From Urechidicola sp. (GTDB lineage Bacteria; Bacteroidota; Bacteroidia; Flavobacteriales; Flavobacteriaceae), in the NCBI GenBank assembly GCA_028599075.1, contig JAQRMW010000217.1, positions 1 through 38,651 on the forward strand: 38,651 nt of DNA. Direction: 5' to 3'. This document shows, piece by piece, positions 17,141 to 27,062 of this stretch (position 1 is the first letter of the stretch; every line of letters begins with the position of its first letter). The position numbers were made by a program, and so were the translations under genes. Below the pieces are notes generated by a model. That model was not told the DNA's origin. It saw nothing but the letters and a program-made list of their open reading frames with translations, and did not search any database.

Positions 17141-20100
17141 TTATATTTTGTTCAAAATAGATAAGGCTTTTTCAACAGAATCAATTCTAATAAATGTAAT
17201 TAAAAGGCGCAAACCGTTTTTGGTTTGTTTCTCTTTCATTACACAAGTTGTTAGATTTTTCTTGAGATAATTCAACACTCGTGTAAAATTTTCAGTCTGA
17301 TAAAAATCACTTTGTTGATCAGAAACAAAATATCCAAGCATTCTTTTTTGTTTTAATATGATGCGCTCTAAGCCTAATTCTTTAGCAATCCATTTGATAC
17401 GAACTGAGTTGAATAAATCTACAACTTGTGTCGGAATCTCCCCAAAGCGGTCAACCATATTTTGTTCAAATTCTTGGAGTTCAGTTTCGTTTTTGAGTTC
17501 CCCTAATTTATTGTACAAACTCAAGCGCTCAGAAATTACCGAGATATAATCATCAGGAATTAAAATTTCAAAATCAGAATCTATCTGTACCTCTTTTACA
17601 AAAACTTTTGGCTTACCATCATCTTTATATAACTCTTTAAATTCGTGTTCTTTGAGCTCTTCAATCGCCTCATTTAATATTTTTTGATAAGTGTCAAAAC
17701 CAATATCATTGATAAACCCACTCTGTTCTCCTCCCAATAAATCTCCAGCACCACGAATTTCTAAATCTTTCATAGCGATGTTTAATCCGCTTCCTAAATC
17801 AGAAAATAACACCAATGCTTCAATTCGTTTTCTGGCATCATCGGTCATTACATGATAAGGTGGAGTGATAAAATAACAAAATGCTTTTTTGTTAGATCTA
17901 CCAACTCGACCACGCATTTGGTGGAGGTCAGACAATCCAAAATTATTAGCGTTATTAATAAAAATAGTATTTGCATTTGGCACATCCAATCCGCTTTCAA
18001 CTATGGTAGTAGAAACTAAGACGTCAAATTCATTGTTCATAAAAGAGAGCATGAGTTTTTCTAATTTTTTTCCTTCCATTTGGCCATGACCAATGGCGAT
18101 TTTAGCACTCGGCACCAATCGCTGAATCATACCCGCAACTTCTTTGATATTCTCTACTCTGTTGTGAATAAAAAAGACTTGACCTCCACGAGAAATCTCA
18201 TATTGCACTGCATCTCGAATTGTTTCTTCGCTAAACCTAATTACCTGTGTGTCGATTGGGTGCCTATTAGGAGGTGGAGTTGTAATAACGGATAAATCAC
18301 GAGCGGCCATTAAACTGAATTGCAAAGTCCTCGGAATTGGAGTCGCGGTCAATGTTAAGGTATCCACATTTTCTTTGATAGTTTTTAATTTGTCTTTAAC
18401 GGAGACTCCAAATTTTTGTTCTTCATCAACAATCAATAAACCTAAATCTTTAAACTTTACTTGTTTGCTCACCAACTGATGTGTACCGATGACAATATCA
18501 AGACTTCCATTTTCCAATCCGCTTAACACCTCTTTCCGTTGATTGGTAGTTCTAAACCTATTGAGGTAATCAACAGTCACAGGAAAATCTTTTAATCGCT
18601 CTGTAAAAGTTTTAAAATGTTGAAATGCTAAAATGGTTGTTGGTACTAAAATAGCGACTTGTTTTCCATTATCTACAGCTTTAAATGCAGCACGAATGGC
18701 AACCTCTGTTTTTCCGAAACCAACATCACCACAGACCAATCTGTCCATGGGCTGTTCTTTTTCCATATCAACTTTTACATCTGCAGTTGCCGTAAATTGA
18801 TCTGGTGTGTCTTCAAACATAAAACTCGCCTCCAACTCATGTTGCATAAAACTATCTGGATTGTACTGAAATCCTTTTTGCATTTTTCGTTTTGCATACA
18901 ATTTGATTAAATCATAAGCAATTTGCTTGACACGTGTTTTGGTTTTCTGTTTTAATTTTTTCCAAGCACCAGAACCCAATTTGTACATTTTGGGATCTTT
19001 ACCATCCTTCCCGTTGTACTTAGAAATTTTATGAAGAGAATGAATACTTAGATAAAGCACATCTCTATCTCCATAAATTAGTTTGATAGCCTCTTGTTGT
19101 TTGCCTTGGACATCAATTTTTTGAAGTCCACCAAACTTCCCAATTCCGTGATCAATATGTGTTACATAATCTCCAATTTCGAGGTTTGTTAACTCTTTTA
19201 AGGTGATGGACTGCTTTTTAGCAAATCCATTTTTTAATCTAAATTTATGATAGCGCTCAAATATTTGATGATCGGTATAACAAGCAATTTTGTTGTCAGT
19301 ATCGATGAACCCTTGGTATAGTGGAAAAACAATTGGCTTGTAAACGACGTCTTGATCGACGTCTTTAAAGATATCATCAAAACGTTTGGCTTGTTTTTCG
19401 TTATCACAAAACAGATAATTTGTAAAACCACTTTTAGTGTTTTCTTGTAGATTTGCAATCAATAAATCGAACTGTTTATTGAATGATGGCTGGGGTTTTG
19501 TGTTGAATACGATGGAAACGTCACCCTGAACTTGTTTCAGGGTCTCATCTCTTTGTTGAGAATTTGATATGTTAATCTCAACAAGATTAAAATCATCTAA
19601 CTGATTTTTAATAAGGAGTCCATTACAAAATAATTCAGACGGTTTACCGTGATTTATTTCTGCTGATAATTCAGAAAATGCAGTAGCTGCTTTTTCAAAC
19701 AGTTTATCCAAGCGTCCAGATAATAAATCGATATTTTTAGAAAATACTACCGTTTTGGGTGATATGTATTTTAAAAAACTCGCACGTTTTTCTTCTAACA
19801 ACTTATTTTCAACATTAGGCATAATGCTGATTTTTTTCAGTCTTTCTGAAGACAACTGAGTCTCAACATCAAAAGTTCTGATACTATCAACTTCATCACC
19901 AAAAAACTCGATACGATAGGGTTCATCATTAGAAAAAGAAAATACATCTATAATTCCTCCACGAACCGAAAACTCACCTGGTTCTGTTACAAAATCTTCG
20001 CGTTTAAAATTGTACTCAAACAACATTTCATTGACAAAATCTAAAGACACCTCTTCACCTACAGAAAGTTTTAGCGTGCTTCTTTCTAACTCCCTTTTGG

Positions 20101-20500
20101 TGATTACCTGCTCAAATAAGGCATCAGGATACGTGACAATAATAGCAGGTTTTTTTTGAGAATTAATCCGGTTTAAAACTTCAGAGCGCAATAAAATATT
20201 AGCATTGTCAGTTTCTTCAATTTGATAAGGTCGCCGGTAAGAGCCTGGGTAAAACAGCACATTTTTTTCATCAACCAATTGCTCTAAATCATTTAAATAA
20301 TAAGCAGCTTCTTCTTTGTCATTAAAGATTAAAAGAAAAGGTTTTTCAGCTTTTTTAAAAGCAGATGAAATAACATAAGATAAACATGATCCTACCAAAT
20401 TAGAAATTTCTAATTTGTTTTTTTCGGATTGTAATGAACTAACAAGTTGATTTACTTTTTCAGATTGATCAAAAAAATCAACAATAAACTGTTTACTCAA
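17141..20500 (-). CDS. mfd: Transcription-repair coupling factor with an in-frame repeat
   Basis: Mfd displaces stalled RNA polymerase and recruits UvrA to start transcription-coupled repair. Domains in order: a UvrB-like N-terminal part (to about 310), a CarD-like polymerase-binding domain from IGDYVTHIDHGIG (about 440-515), a superfamily 2 translocase with Walker A GDVGFGKT (591-598), DEEQ (692-695) and a C-terminal TRCF domain. At 1119 residues it is of normal size. The start codon is TTG at 20500, with a TAnnTTTG box 16 bases upstream and no better ATG nearby. Residues 317-328 (RDETLKQVQGDV) are the translation of a dispersed hairpin repeat in the linker before the CarD-like domain. The frame is intact. 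The EamA gene follows one base downstream. Confidence 0.96.
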   Translation of the reverse strand: MSKQFIVDFFDQSEKVNQLVSSLQSEKNKLEISNLVGSCLSYVISSAFKKAEKPFLLIFNDKEEAAYYLNDLEQLVDEKNVLFYPGSYRRPYQIEETDNANILLRSEVLNRINSQKKPAIIVTYPDALFEQVITKRELERSTLKLSVGEEVSLDFVNEMLFEYNFKREDFVTEPGEFSVRGGIIDVFSFSNDEPYRIEFFGDEVDSIRTFDVETQLSSERLKKISIMPNVENKLLEEKRASFLKYISPKTVVFSKNIDLLSGRLDKLFEKAATAFSELSAEINHGKPSELFCNGLLIKNQLDDFNLVEINISNSQQRDETLKQVQGDVSIVFNTKPQPSFNKQFDLLIANLQENTKSGFTNYLFCDNEKQAKRFDDIFKDVDQDVVYKPIVFPLYQGFIDTDNKIACYTDHQIFERYHKFRLKNGFAKKQSITLKELTNLEIGDYVTHIDHGIGKFGGLQKIDVQGKQQEAIKLIYGDRDVLYLSIHSLHKISKYNGKDGKDPKMYKLGSGAWKKLKQKTKTRVKQIAYDLIKLYAKRKMQKGFQYNPDSFMQHELEASFMFEDTPDQFTATADVKVDMEKEQPMDRLVCGDVGFGKTEVAIRAAFKAVDNGKQVAILVPTTILAFQHFKTFTERLKDFPVTVDYLNRFRTTNQRKEVLSGLENGSLDIVIGTHQLVSKQVKFKDLGLLIVDEEQKFGVSVKDKLKTIKENVDTLTLTATPIPRTLQFSLMAARDLSVITTPPPNRHPIDTQVIRFSEETIRDAVQYEISRGGQVFFIHNRVENIKEVAGMIQRLVPSAKIAIGHGQMEGKKLEKLMLSFMNNEFDVLVSTTIVESGLDVPNANTIFINNANNFGLSDLHQMRGRVGRSNKKAFCYFITPPYHVMTDDARKRIEALVLFSDLGSGLNIAMKDLEIRGAGDLLGGEQSGFINDIGFDTYQKILNEAIEELKEHEFKELYKDDGKPKVFVKEVQIDSDFEILIPDDYISVISERLSLYNKLGELKNETELQEFEQNMVDRFGEIPTQVVDLFNSVRIKWIAKELGLERIILKQKRMLGYFVSDQQSDFYQTENFTRVLNYLKKNLTTCVMKEKQTKNGLRLLITFIRIDSVEKALSILNKI
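19519..19549 (-). repeat. Hairpin repeat inserted in frame in mfd (family E)
   Basis: Arms ACCCTGAA (19523-19530) and TTCAGGGT (19536-19543) with a five-base loop, within CGTCACCCTGAACTTGTTTC and AGGGTCTCATC. Read in the mfd frame it gives about ten residues (ETLKQVQGDV). The bases differ in composition from the flanking coding sequence. Confidence 0.65.
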
Positions 20501-20516
20501 GGCAACTAATTTTTGC

Positions 20517-20524
20517 CAAAGGTA
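20517..20524 (-). promoter_or_regulatory. -7 element of mfd
   Basis: Minus strand TACCTTTG, a perfect TAnnTTTG, ends 16 bases before the TTG start and supports that start. Confidence 0.5.
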
Positions 20525-20620
20525 CTTGAATTATATTTTAGTTTAAAGTCAAATTTTAGATAAAATGATTACATTTATCGCGCTAAAATTTTAACAGATT
20601 TTAATTAGTGGGTATTGATT

Positions 20621-21685
20621 ATGAATAAAAAAAATATTACAGGGATTCAACAAATTGGTGTTGGTGTTGCAGATGTACATGTTGCTTGGAAATGGTATCG
20701 TCAAAATTTTGGAGTTGATATTGGTGTATTTGAAGAAGAAGCTGTTGCTGAATTGATGTTGCCTTATACAGAAGGGAAAAAGAGGGCAAGACATGCGGTG
20801 CTGGCGTACAATATGCAGTCTGGTGGAGGTTTTGAAGTTTGGCAACATACAGGTAAAACTCCTGAAAAAGCTGCGTTTGAATTACAGTTAGGTGATTTAG
20901 GAATTTATGTTGCAAAGTTGAAAAGTAAGAATGTGCAGCAAGCATTTGATTTTATGAAATCCAAGCAGTTGAATTTACTTTCCGAAGTTGTTCAATCACC
21001 AAATAACAAGCCTCATTTTTTTATAAAAGACCCTTTTGATAATGTTTTTCAAGTAGTTGAAGATGATTATGTTTTTGAGGAAACAGCTGCTAAAACTGGA
21101 GGAATTTTTGGTGCAGTCATTGGTGTAAGTAATATTGAGGAATCACTTAAAGTGTATCAAGATATTTTGGAGTACGATGAAGTGGTATATGATGAAACGG
21201 GAGTTTTTGAAGACTTTTCTGGACTCTCTGGTGGAGATAAAAAAGTTAGAAGAATCTTATTAAAACATTCGGTAAAAAGAAGTGGAGGCTTTGCACCATT
21301 ATTAGGACCATCAGAAATTGAATTAATACAATTAATTGATGAAAAAGGACGCGAAATTTATAAGGATAGAATTTGGGGCGACTTAGGATTTATTCATATT
21401 TGTTTTGATACAATTGGTTTAGATTTGTTGAAAGAAGAGGCAAAAGAAAAAGGTTTTCCATTTACAGTAGATAGCTCAGAATCTTTTGATATGGGAGAAG
21501 CCGCAGGACGTTTTGCTTATATCTCTGACCCAGATGGAATCCCGGTTGAATTTGTTGAAACCCACAAGGTGCCAATCATTAAAAAAATAGGATGGAATAT
21601 GAACCTTAAAAATAGGGATCCAAAAAAATCATTACCTAAATGGATGATTGGAACTTTACGCTGGAAACGTGTAAAAGAAGACTAA
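20621..21685 (+). CDS. VOC family dioxygenase-like protein
   Basis: This 354-residue protein has two vicinal-oxygen-chelate domains, the first at about residues 5-150 and the second at about 165-320. In the second one H259 (LGFIHICFDT) and E310 (IPVEFVE) look like metal ligands; the first domain starts with IQQIGVGVAD and lacks the histidine at that place. This is the layout of 4-hydroxyphenylpyruvate dioxygenase and related enzymes, but its sequence is not that of a typical HPPD, so I do not assign it. The start is the ATG at 20621; an in-frame TTG two codons upstream is possible but less likely. It diverges from mfd over about 120 bases and is followed by a TerB-like gene. Confidence 0.7.
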   Translation: MNKKNITGIQQIGVGVADVHVAWKWYRQNFGVDIGVFEEEAVAELMLPYTEGKKRARHAVLAYNMQSGGGFEVWQHTGKTPEKAAFELQLGDLGIYVAKLKSKNVQQAFDFMKSKQLNLLSEVVQSPNNKPHFFIKDPFDNVFQVVEDDYVFEETAAKTGGIFGAVIGVSNIEESLKVYQDILEYDEVVYDETGVFEDFSGLSGGDKKVRRILLKHSVKRSGGFAPLLGPSEIELIQLIDEKGREIYKDRIWGDLGFIHICFDTIGLDLLKEEAKEKGFPFTVDSSESFDMGEAAGRFAYISDPDGIPVEFVETHKVPIIKKIGWNMNLKNRDPKKSLPKWMIGTLRWKRVKED

Positions 21686-21756
21686 ATAGTTGACTTAATT
21701 TTAGCTTCTATAAAAGAAAACACCTACCTTTAGTCATTATCATTAAATTATAGATT

Positions 21757-22185
21757 ATGGGTTTTCTAGATTTATTTACAAGGGGTGATCAAAAAAGAAA
21801 TACAAGTCATTTTGCATGTATTGTAAAGCTTGCTTTAACAGATAGTGTTATTAGCGAGGGTGAGCAAGTAGTGTTAGACAGAATGGCAATTAAATTAAAT
21901 ATTTCTGACAGATTAAGAAAGAAAGTATTAAAGAATCCAGACAGGTATCCTATTGAGCCATCTGTGAATTTTGAAAATCGTATTGAATGTTTATTCAATT
22001 TAACATCAATGATTTTAGCAGATGATAAAGCAATTGAAAAAGAGAAAGAACTTTTAGTAAAAGTAGCTGTAGGACTTGGGTTTCCTATAAAAAATTCTAA
22101 AGAAATTGCAAACAAAGCAGTTGAATTGGCTTTGAACAATACTAGTTTAGATGAGTTTACAGAACGGATAAAAGAATTTAATTAA
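21757..22185 (+). CDS. TerB-like protein
   Basis: This 142-residue, all-helical protein has the features of the TerB family: an early LALTDSVISEGEQVVLDRMA segment and a repeat of it at ILADDKAIEKEKELLVKVA, with acidic residues that could bind metal. TerB domains occur in tellurite-resistance and stress systems, but no other ter gene is near. A hairpin terminator at 22213-22248 follows it, so it is a stand-alone gene or the end of the VOC gene's transcript. Confidence 0.75.
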   Translation: MGFLDLFTRGDQKRNTSHFACIVKLALTDSVISEGEQVVLDRMAIKLNISDRLRKKVLKNPDRYPIEPSVNFENRIECLFNLTSMILADDKAIEKEKELLVKVAVGLGFPIKNSKEIANKAVELALNNTSLDEFTERIKEFN

Positions 22186-22212
22186 AATTTTTAGTTTAAA
22201 ACTTATAACAAT

Positions 22213-22248
22213 AAAACCGCCTTCATTTTTGTTGGCGGTTTTGTTTTG
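22213..22248 (+). terminator. Terminator after the TerB-like gene
   Basis: AAAACCGCC and GGCGGTTTT pair over nine bases with a 12-base loop, followed by GTTTTG. It lies 28 bases after the stop. Confidence 0.8.
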
Positions 22249-22270
22249 AAATGATTATTTTTGAAGAAAT

Positions 22271-25200
22271 ATGTCAATGATAGAGTCAACACAGTTTCAA
22301 GTTTATAATGCCTCTGCAGGAAGCGGAAAAACATTTACACTTGTAAAAGAGTACCTCAAGATTTTATTGGATACAGATGATATTTTTCGGTTTCAAAATA
22401 TTTTAGCAATTACATTTACTAACAAAGCTGCTGCTGAAATGAAAGAACGCGTATTAAAAAATTTACGTGATTTTTCAGAAGGAAAACATGGAGATTTATT
22501 TGAAAAAATAAAGCAGGAATGTAATTTATCAGAAGATAAAATTAAAGCACGCTCTAAGCGGGTAATTAACAGCATTCTTCAAAATTATTCTGCTTTTAAC
22601 ATAACGACGATTGATAGTTTTACACATCGAATAGTTAGGAGTTTTGCTTTTGATTTAGGGCTGTCACTTAACTTTGAAGTAGAGATGGATGCGAAAGTAA
22701 TTATCGATGAAGCAGTTGATTTGTTAATCTCTAAAATTGGATCAGAGCAGCAATTAACAAAAACGTTGATTGATTTTTCATTAGATAAAGCTGCAGATGA
22801 CAAAGCATGGGATATTGCCAATGACCTAAAAGATTTTGCAAAAATTTTGCTGAATGAAAATGATGTAAATCAATTAGAAAAGCTTGAAAAGAAATCAATT
22901 CAAGATTTTACAGATTTAAAAAACCATATAAAAAAGACACAAAATAAAATTGAATCTCAATTTAAAGAAATAGGGAATAAAGCGATTGATATTGTTGAAA
23001 GCAATAATTTAGAAAAAGGTATTTATAAAGGTAATTATTTTTTGAAGCACTTTATAAACCTAAAAAACGATTTTTCGAAAGCTAAGTTTTTTGATCAAAC
23101 AACATTAAAAGCCAATATTGAAAATAAAACAATTTACAACAAAGGAGCTGTAGATTTTCAAGGGGCTATAGATGAGGTTGAACCTGTTTTGGAAAAGTTA
23201 TATATTGAATCAGAAGCCTTATATCAACAACACCTTTTAAATAGTTTAGTATTAAAAAGCTTGATTCCATTAGCGGTTTTAAAACATATTAATTCGTCAT
23301 TAAACGAAATTAAAGAAGATAATAACATTCGTTTAAATGCCGAATTCAATCGTTTGATTTCAGAGCAAATAAAAAATGAACCAGCGCCTTTTATTTATGA
23401 GCGTATTGGAGAGAAATTCCGTTATTATTTTATTGATGAAATGCAAGACACTTCGCAATTGCAATGCCAAAATTTAATTCCATTAATTGAAAACGCATTG
23501 ACTTCAGAAACTATTGATAAAGGACGAGGAAGCTTGATGTTAGTTGGCGATGCAAAGCAAGCAATTTATAGATGGAGGGGTGGAAAAGCAGAGCAATTTA
23601 TTGATTTAGCAAATGATGAAAATCCGTTTTCAATTCCTAAGTATCTCCAAAATTTAGATACAAATTACCGAAGTTATTCTGAGATTATTGATTTTAACAA
23701 TCAGTTTTTTACACATGTTTCTGATTTTTTAGGAAACTCAGCTTATAAGGATTTGTACCTGACAGGAAATCAACAAAAGAAAAATAAAAGAGTTGGTGGG
23801 TATGTTAAAATTTTGTTTGTTGAGAAGCCACAAGATAAAGATGAAAAGGAATTGGTTTTTCCAGAGAAGGTGTATGAGATTCTTCAAAATTTAGATTCAG
23901 GTTTTGATTTGAGAGAGGTCTGTATTTTGGTTAGGAAAAAGAAAGAAGGTATAGCCGTAGCAGATTATTTAACAGAGCACAATATCAATATTGTATCTTC
24001 AGAAACACTATTATTAAAGAGCAATGAGAATATTGATTTTATCTTAAATATATTAACCTATTTACAATTTCCCAACCATAAAGAAGCAGCAACAAATGCA
24101 CTTTATTTTTTATGTAATAGGTTTGATTTAAAAGAGGATGTACATCTATTTGTTTCTGAAATAATTAATAAAAACCCGAATGAGTTTTTAAAATCACTTT
24201 ATGATTATGGTTTTTATTTTGATGAGAATGAGTTTTTGCAGCTTCCATTTTACGATGCCATTGAATACTTAATTCGCAATTTTAAATTAATTGATGGTTC
24301 TGACGCTTTTGTTCAAGCTTTTTTGGATGTTATTTTAGAGTTTCAAAATAAGAGGGGAAGTAGCTTATTAGATTTTCTAGAGTATTGGGATAGAAAGAAT
24401 GAAGGCTTAAGTATTGCAATACCCGAAATTAAAAATGCAGTAAAAATAATGACTATTCATAAAGCAAAAGGGTTGGAGTTTCCTGTGGTTATTTATCCAT
24501 ATGATTTAGATATTTATAGAGAAATTAATCCAAAGGTTTGGTATAATAAATTAGATAAAGAGAAGTTTTTAGGTTTCGAATCTACACTAGTAGATTACTC
24601 AAAAAGGGTTGTGTATGCAAGTGAATACGGAGAGCAACTATTTAAAAAAAGAAGGCAAGAAGTTCAACTTGATAATCTTAACTTGTTGTACGTAGCATTA
24701 ACAAGACCTGTTGAACAATTGTATATTATATCTGAGACACATAAAAAAATAAATGAACTAAGTGAAGCGAAGAAATACTCAGACTTTTTTGTTGACTTTT
24801 TACAATCGAAAAATGAAGGAGGTTGGGTAAACGAGGATGAAGTTTATTCAATCGGAAATTCCAAAAGAAATAAAGAAAGAGAAAATGATAAAAAGGATTT
24901 AGAATCGATTCATCAAGAAAAATTTATTTCTTCTTCATGGAAAAACAAAAACATTAATATTGTTTCAAAATCCTCTTTGCTTTGGGATACAGAAAGAGAG
25001 CAGGCCATAGATTATGGAAATTTAATTCATGAAATTTTATCAGAAATTAAAACAATTGATGATGTTGAATTTACACTTCAAAATTATATTTCAGAAGGAA
25101 TCATAACTCAAGGGAAATCTGTAGAGATTAAAGCCAAAGTTTATGGAATAATAAATCATCCTGATCTAACAAGATATTACCAATCTGACTTAGAAATTTT

Positions 25201-25435
25201 TAACGAACAAGAATTATTGACTAATGAAAAACAGATTCAAATTCCGGATAGAATTGTTTTAGAAAACAAACTAGCAACAATTATTGATTATAAAACGGGA
25301 GAACCTAATAAGAAATACCATTTGCAATTAAATAATTATGCTAAACCTCTTGCCGAAATAGGGTTTAATATTTCAAAAATGTATTTAGTTTTTGTTAATA
25401 ATAAAATAACAGTAGAAGAAGTGTTAAAAAGTTAG
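22271..25435 (+). CDS. AddA/RecB-like UvrD-family helicase-nuclease
   Basis: This 1054-residue protein is an AddA-type helicase-nuclease that processes DNA double-strand ends for recombination. Motifs in order: Walker A SAGSGKT (15-21), Walker B-type DEMQDTS (from 389), GDAKQAIYRWRGG (motif IV region), NYRS, IMTIHKAKGLEFPVV (motif V) and VALTRP (motif VI). The C-terminal nuclease domain shows GNLIHEIL and IIDYKTGE (D1006), the PD-(D/E)XK type. No Chi-related element is visible here. The likely AddB partner is two genes downstream, separated by the OmpA gene. Family is certain, and pairing is inferred. Confidence 0.93.
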   Translation: MSMIESTQFQVYNASAGSGKTFTLVKEYLKILLDTDDIFRFQNILAITFTNKAAAEMKERVLKNLRDFSEGKHGDLFEKIKQECNLSEDKIKARSKRVINSILQNYSAFNITTIDSFTHRIVRSFAFDLGLSLNFEVEMDAKVIIDEAVDLLISKIGSEQQLTKTLIDFSLDKAADDKAWDIANDLKDFAKILLNENDVNQLEKLEKKSIQDFTDLKNHIKKTQNKIESQFKEIGNKAIDIVESNNLEKGIYKGNYFLKHFINLKNDFSKAKFFDQTTLKANIENKTIYNKGAVDFQGAIDEVEPVLEKLYIESEALYQQHLLNSLVLKSLIPLAVLKHINSSLNEIKEDNNIRLNAEFNRLISEQIKNEPAPFIYERIGEKFRYYFIDEMQDTSQLQCQNLIPLIENALTSETIDKGRGSLMLVGDAKQAIYRWRGGKAEQFIDLANDENPFSIPKYLQNLDTNYRSYSEIIDFNNQFFTHVSDFLGNSAYKDLYLTGNQQKKNKRVGGYVKILFVEKPQDKDEKELVFPEKVYEILQNLDSGFDLREVCILVRKKKEGIAVADYLTEHNINIVSSETLLLKSNENIDFILNILTYLQFPNHKEAATNALYFLCNRFDLKEDVHLFVSEIINKNPNEFLKSLYDYGFYFDENEFLQLPFYDAIEYLIRNFKLIDGSDAFVQAFLDVILEFQNKRGSSLLDFLEYWDRKNEGLSIAIPEIKNAVKIMTIHKAKGLEFPVVIYPYDLDIYREINPKVWYNKLDKEKFLGFESTLVDYSKRVVYASEYGEQLFKKRRQEVQLDNLNLLYVALTRPVEQLYIISETHKKINELSEAKKYSDFFVDFLQSKNEGGWVNEDEVYSIGNSKRNKERENDKKDLESIHQEKFISSSWKNKNINIVSKSSLLWDTEREQAIDYGNLIHEILSEIKTIDDVEFTLQNYISEGIITQGKSVEIKAKVYGIINHPDLTRYYQSDLEIFNEQELLTNEKQIQIPDRIVLENKLATIIDYKTGEPNKKYHLQLNNYAKPLAEIGFNISKMYLVFVNNKITVEEVLKS

Positions 25436-25536
25436 AAGTTACACATCTAAAACTCTTAAAAAGGTTAATAAATTGTAGTATTATTATAATATGCGGAAAT
25501 ATTTTAGGTTAATTCATAATATTTTGTAGATTTGTT

Positions 25537-25567
25537 TTTGAATTTAAGCTTTAACCGCTTATTTTTG
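25537..25567 (+). promoter_or_regulatory. Promoter of the OmpA gene
   Basis: TTTG (25537-25540), a 19-base spacer and TATTTTTG (25560-25567), matching the Bacteroidota consensus at both boxes. A second TAnnTTTG (TAGATTTG, 25527-25534) lies just upstream. The leader to the ATG at 25607 is about 35 bases. Confidence 0.7.
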
Positions 25568-25606
25568 CGTAAAAATTAGGAAACAATTAAATTTAAAATT
25601 TTTAAA

Positions 25607-26974
25607 ATGAAACATTTAAAAGTAGCTTTACTAGCTTTATTTGTAGTTGCAAGCTTTAGCAACGTAAACGCTCAGGATAGCAACAATCCATGGGCAATCG
25701 GTTTTGGTATCAATGCCGTAGATTATTTTCCAACTGGATTTGATGCTAATGGTATTGGAGAATTTGGAAGTCAATTTGCAAATGCAAATGACCACTACAA
25801 CATTATTCCTGCATTATCAAGAGTTACTGTTGCAAGACACATTAATGGTGGATTCTCTTTAGAATTAGCTGGATCATTAAACAAAATTTCAAAAATTGGA
25901 GAAAACGAAGTATCTGATTTAACGTATTATGGTATGGATGCTGCTATTAAGTATTCACTTATGCATAAAGACATGAAGTGGTTTGATCCTTATTTAGGAG
26001 TTGGTGGAGGTTACTCTATCTTAGATTCTAATGGAGCTGCTACTGTAAATGGTACATTAGGTACTAATTTATGGATTACAGATCATTTCGGATTTAACAT
26101 CCAAACATCTTACAAGCATTCATTTGATGATGTTGAGCATATGCCTCACTTCCAACATGCTGCAGGTGTTATGATTAGATTCGGTGGAATTGATACAGAC
26201 GGAGATGGTATATATGACAAAGATGATGCTTGTCCAGAAGAATTTGGATTAGAAGAATTTAACGGTTGCCCTGATACTGACGGAGATGGAATCATTGATT
26301 CTGAAGATGCTTGTCCAAACGAAGCAGGATCAGCTGAAATGAACGGATGCCCAGATTCTGATAGTGATGGTATTGCAGACCCTAATGATAATTGTCCTGA
26401 TGTTGCAGGACCAGCGGCTAACAACGGTTGCCCTTGGCCAGATACTGACGGTGACGGAATCTTAGATAAAGATGATAACTGTCCTAACGAAGCAGGACCA
26501 GCAGCTAACAATGGTTGCCCTTGGCCAGATAGAGATGGAGATTCTGTTTTAGATAAAGATGATCATTGTCCTGATACTGTAGGTACTGTTGAAAATGATG
26601 GTTGTCCAGAATTACCAGAAGCTGTGAAAAAAGCTTTAAGAGATTATGCAAAAACAATTGTATTTGATACTGGTAAAACTACAATCAAGTCTCAATCTGC
26701 GGGTGTGTTAGATGATATCAAGGCGATTATGGATGAATATTCAAACGCTAAATTCAACGTAGAAGGTCATACTGATAGTACAGGTTCAGCTAAATTGAAT
26801 CAAAAATTATCAGAAGGTAGAGCTAAAGCAGTTGTAGATTACTTAACTTCTAACGGTATTGATGCTTCTAGATTAAATTCAGCAGGATACGGTGAAGATA
26901 AACCAATCAGCACTAACGATACTGCAGCTGGAAGAAGAGCAAACAGAAGAGTTGAAATTAACTTAAACAAGTAG
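25607..26974 (+). CDS. OmpA-family outer-membrane protein with TSP3 repeats
   Basis: This 455-residue protein has a signal peptide ([20 protein letters not shown], cleaved about residue 22), an N-terminal beta-barrel-like part (to about 190), five thrombospondin type-3 calcium repeats of the form DxDGDGxxDxDDxC-P (about 196-333) and a C-terminal OmpA peptidoglycan-binding domain (about 345-455) with [10 protein letters not shown] and [10 protein letters not shown]. It anchors the outer membrane to the cell wall and may be an abundant major protein. Strong promoter and terminator frame the gene. The TSP3 part contains two nearly identical repeats (with NNGCPWPD), which could recombine. It lies between the AddA-like and AddB-like genes. 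Confidence 0.96.
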   Translation: MKHLKVALLALFVVASFSNVNAQDSNNPWAIGFGINAVDYFPTGFDANGIGEFGSQFANANDHYNIIPALSRVTVARHINGGFSLELAGSLNKISKIGENEVSDLTYYGMDAAIKYSLMHKDMKWFDPYLGVGGGYSILDSNGAATVNGTLGTNLWITDHFGFNIQTSYKHSFDDVEHMPHFQHAAGVMIRFGGIDTDGDGIYDKDDACPEEFGLEEFNGCPDTDGDGIIDSEDACPNEAGSAEMNGCPDSDSDGIADPNDNCPDVAGPAANNGCPWPDTDGDGILDKDDNCPNEAGPAANNGCPWPDRDGDSVLDKDDHCPDTVGTVENDGCPELPEAVKKALRDYAKTIVFDTGKTTIKSQSAGVLDDIKAIMDEYSNAKFNVEGHTDSTGSAKLNQKLSEGRAKAVVDYLTSNGIDASRLNSAGYGEDKPISTNDTAAGRRANRRVEINLNK

Positions 26975-27000
26975 TAGTTTATACTCAACAAATATTTATA

Positions 27001-27035
27001 AAAAACCGTTGCATCTTTGGTGTAACGGTTTTTTT
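27001..27035 (+). terminator. Terminator of the OmpA gene
   Basis: AAAAACCGTTGCA and TGTAACGGTTTTT form a stem with one G-T pair and continue into a T tract, 27 bases past the stop. Confidence 0.85.
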
Positions 27036-27062
27036 ATGCCCTAAATAATTGTAATTTGCAAT

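Noticed and set aside
20621..21685. 4-hydroxyphenylpyruvate dioxygenase
   Set aside because: Only the two-domain VOC layout agrees; the typical HPPD motifs are missing, so a family-level name is used.
26146..26511. Long antisense frame over the OmpA gene
   Set aside because: It follows from the repeated TSP3 coding units and has no start signal or plausible product.
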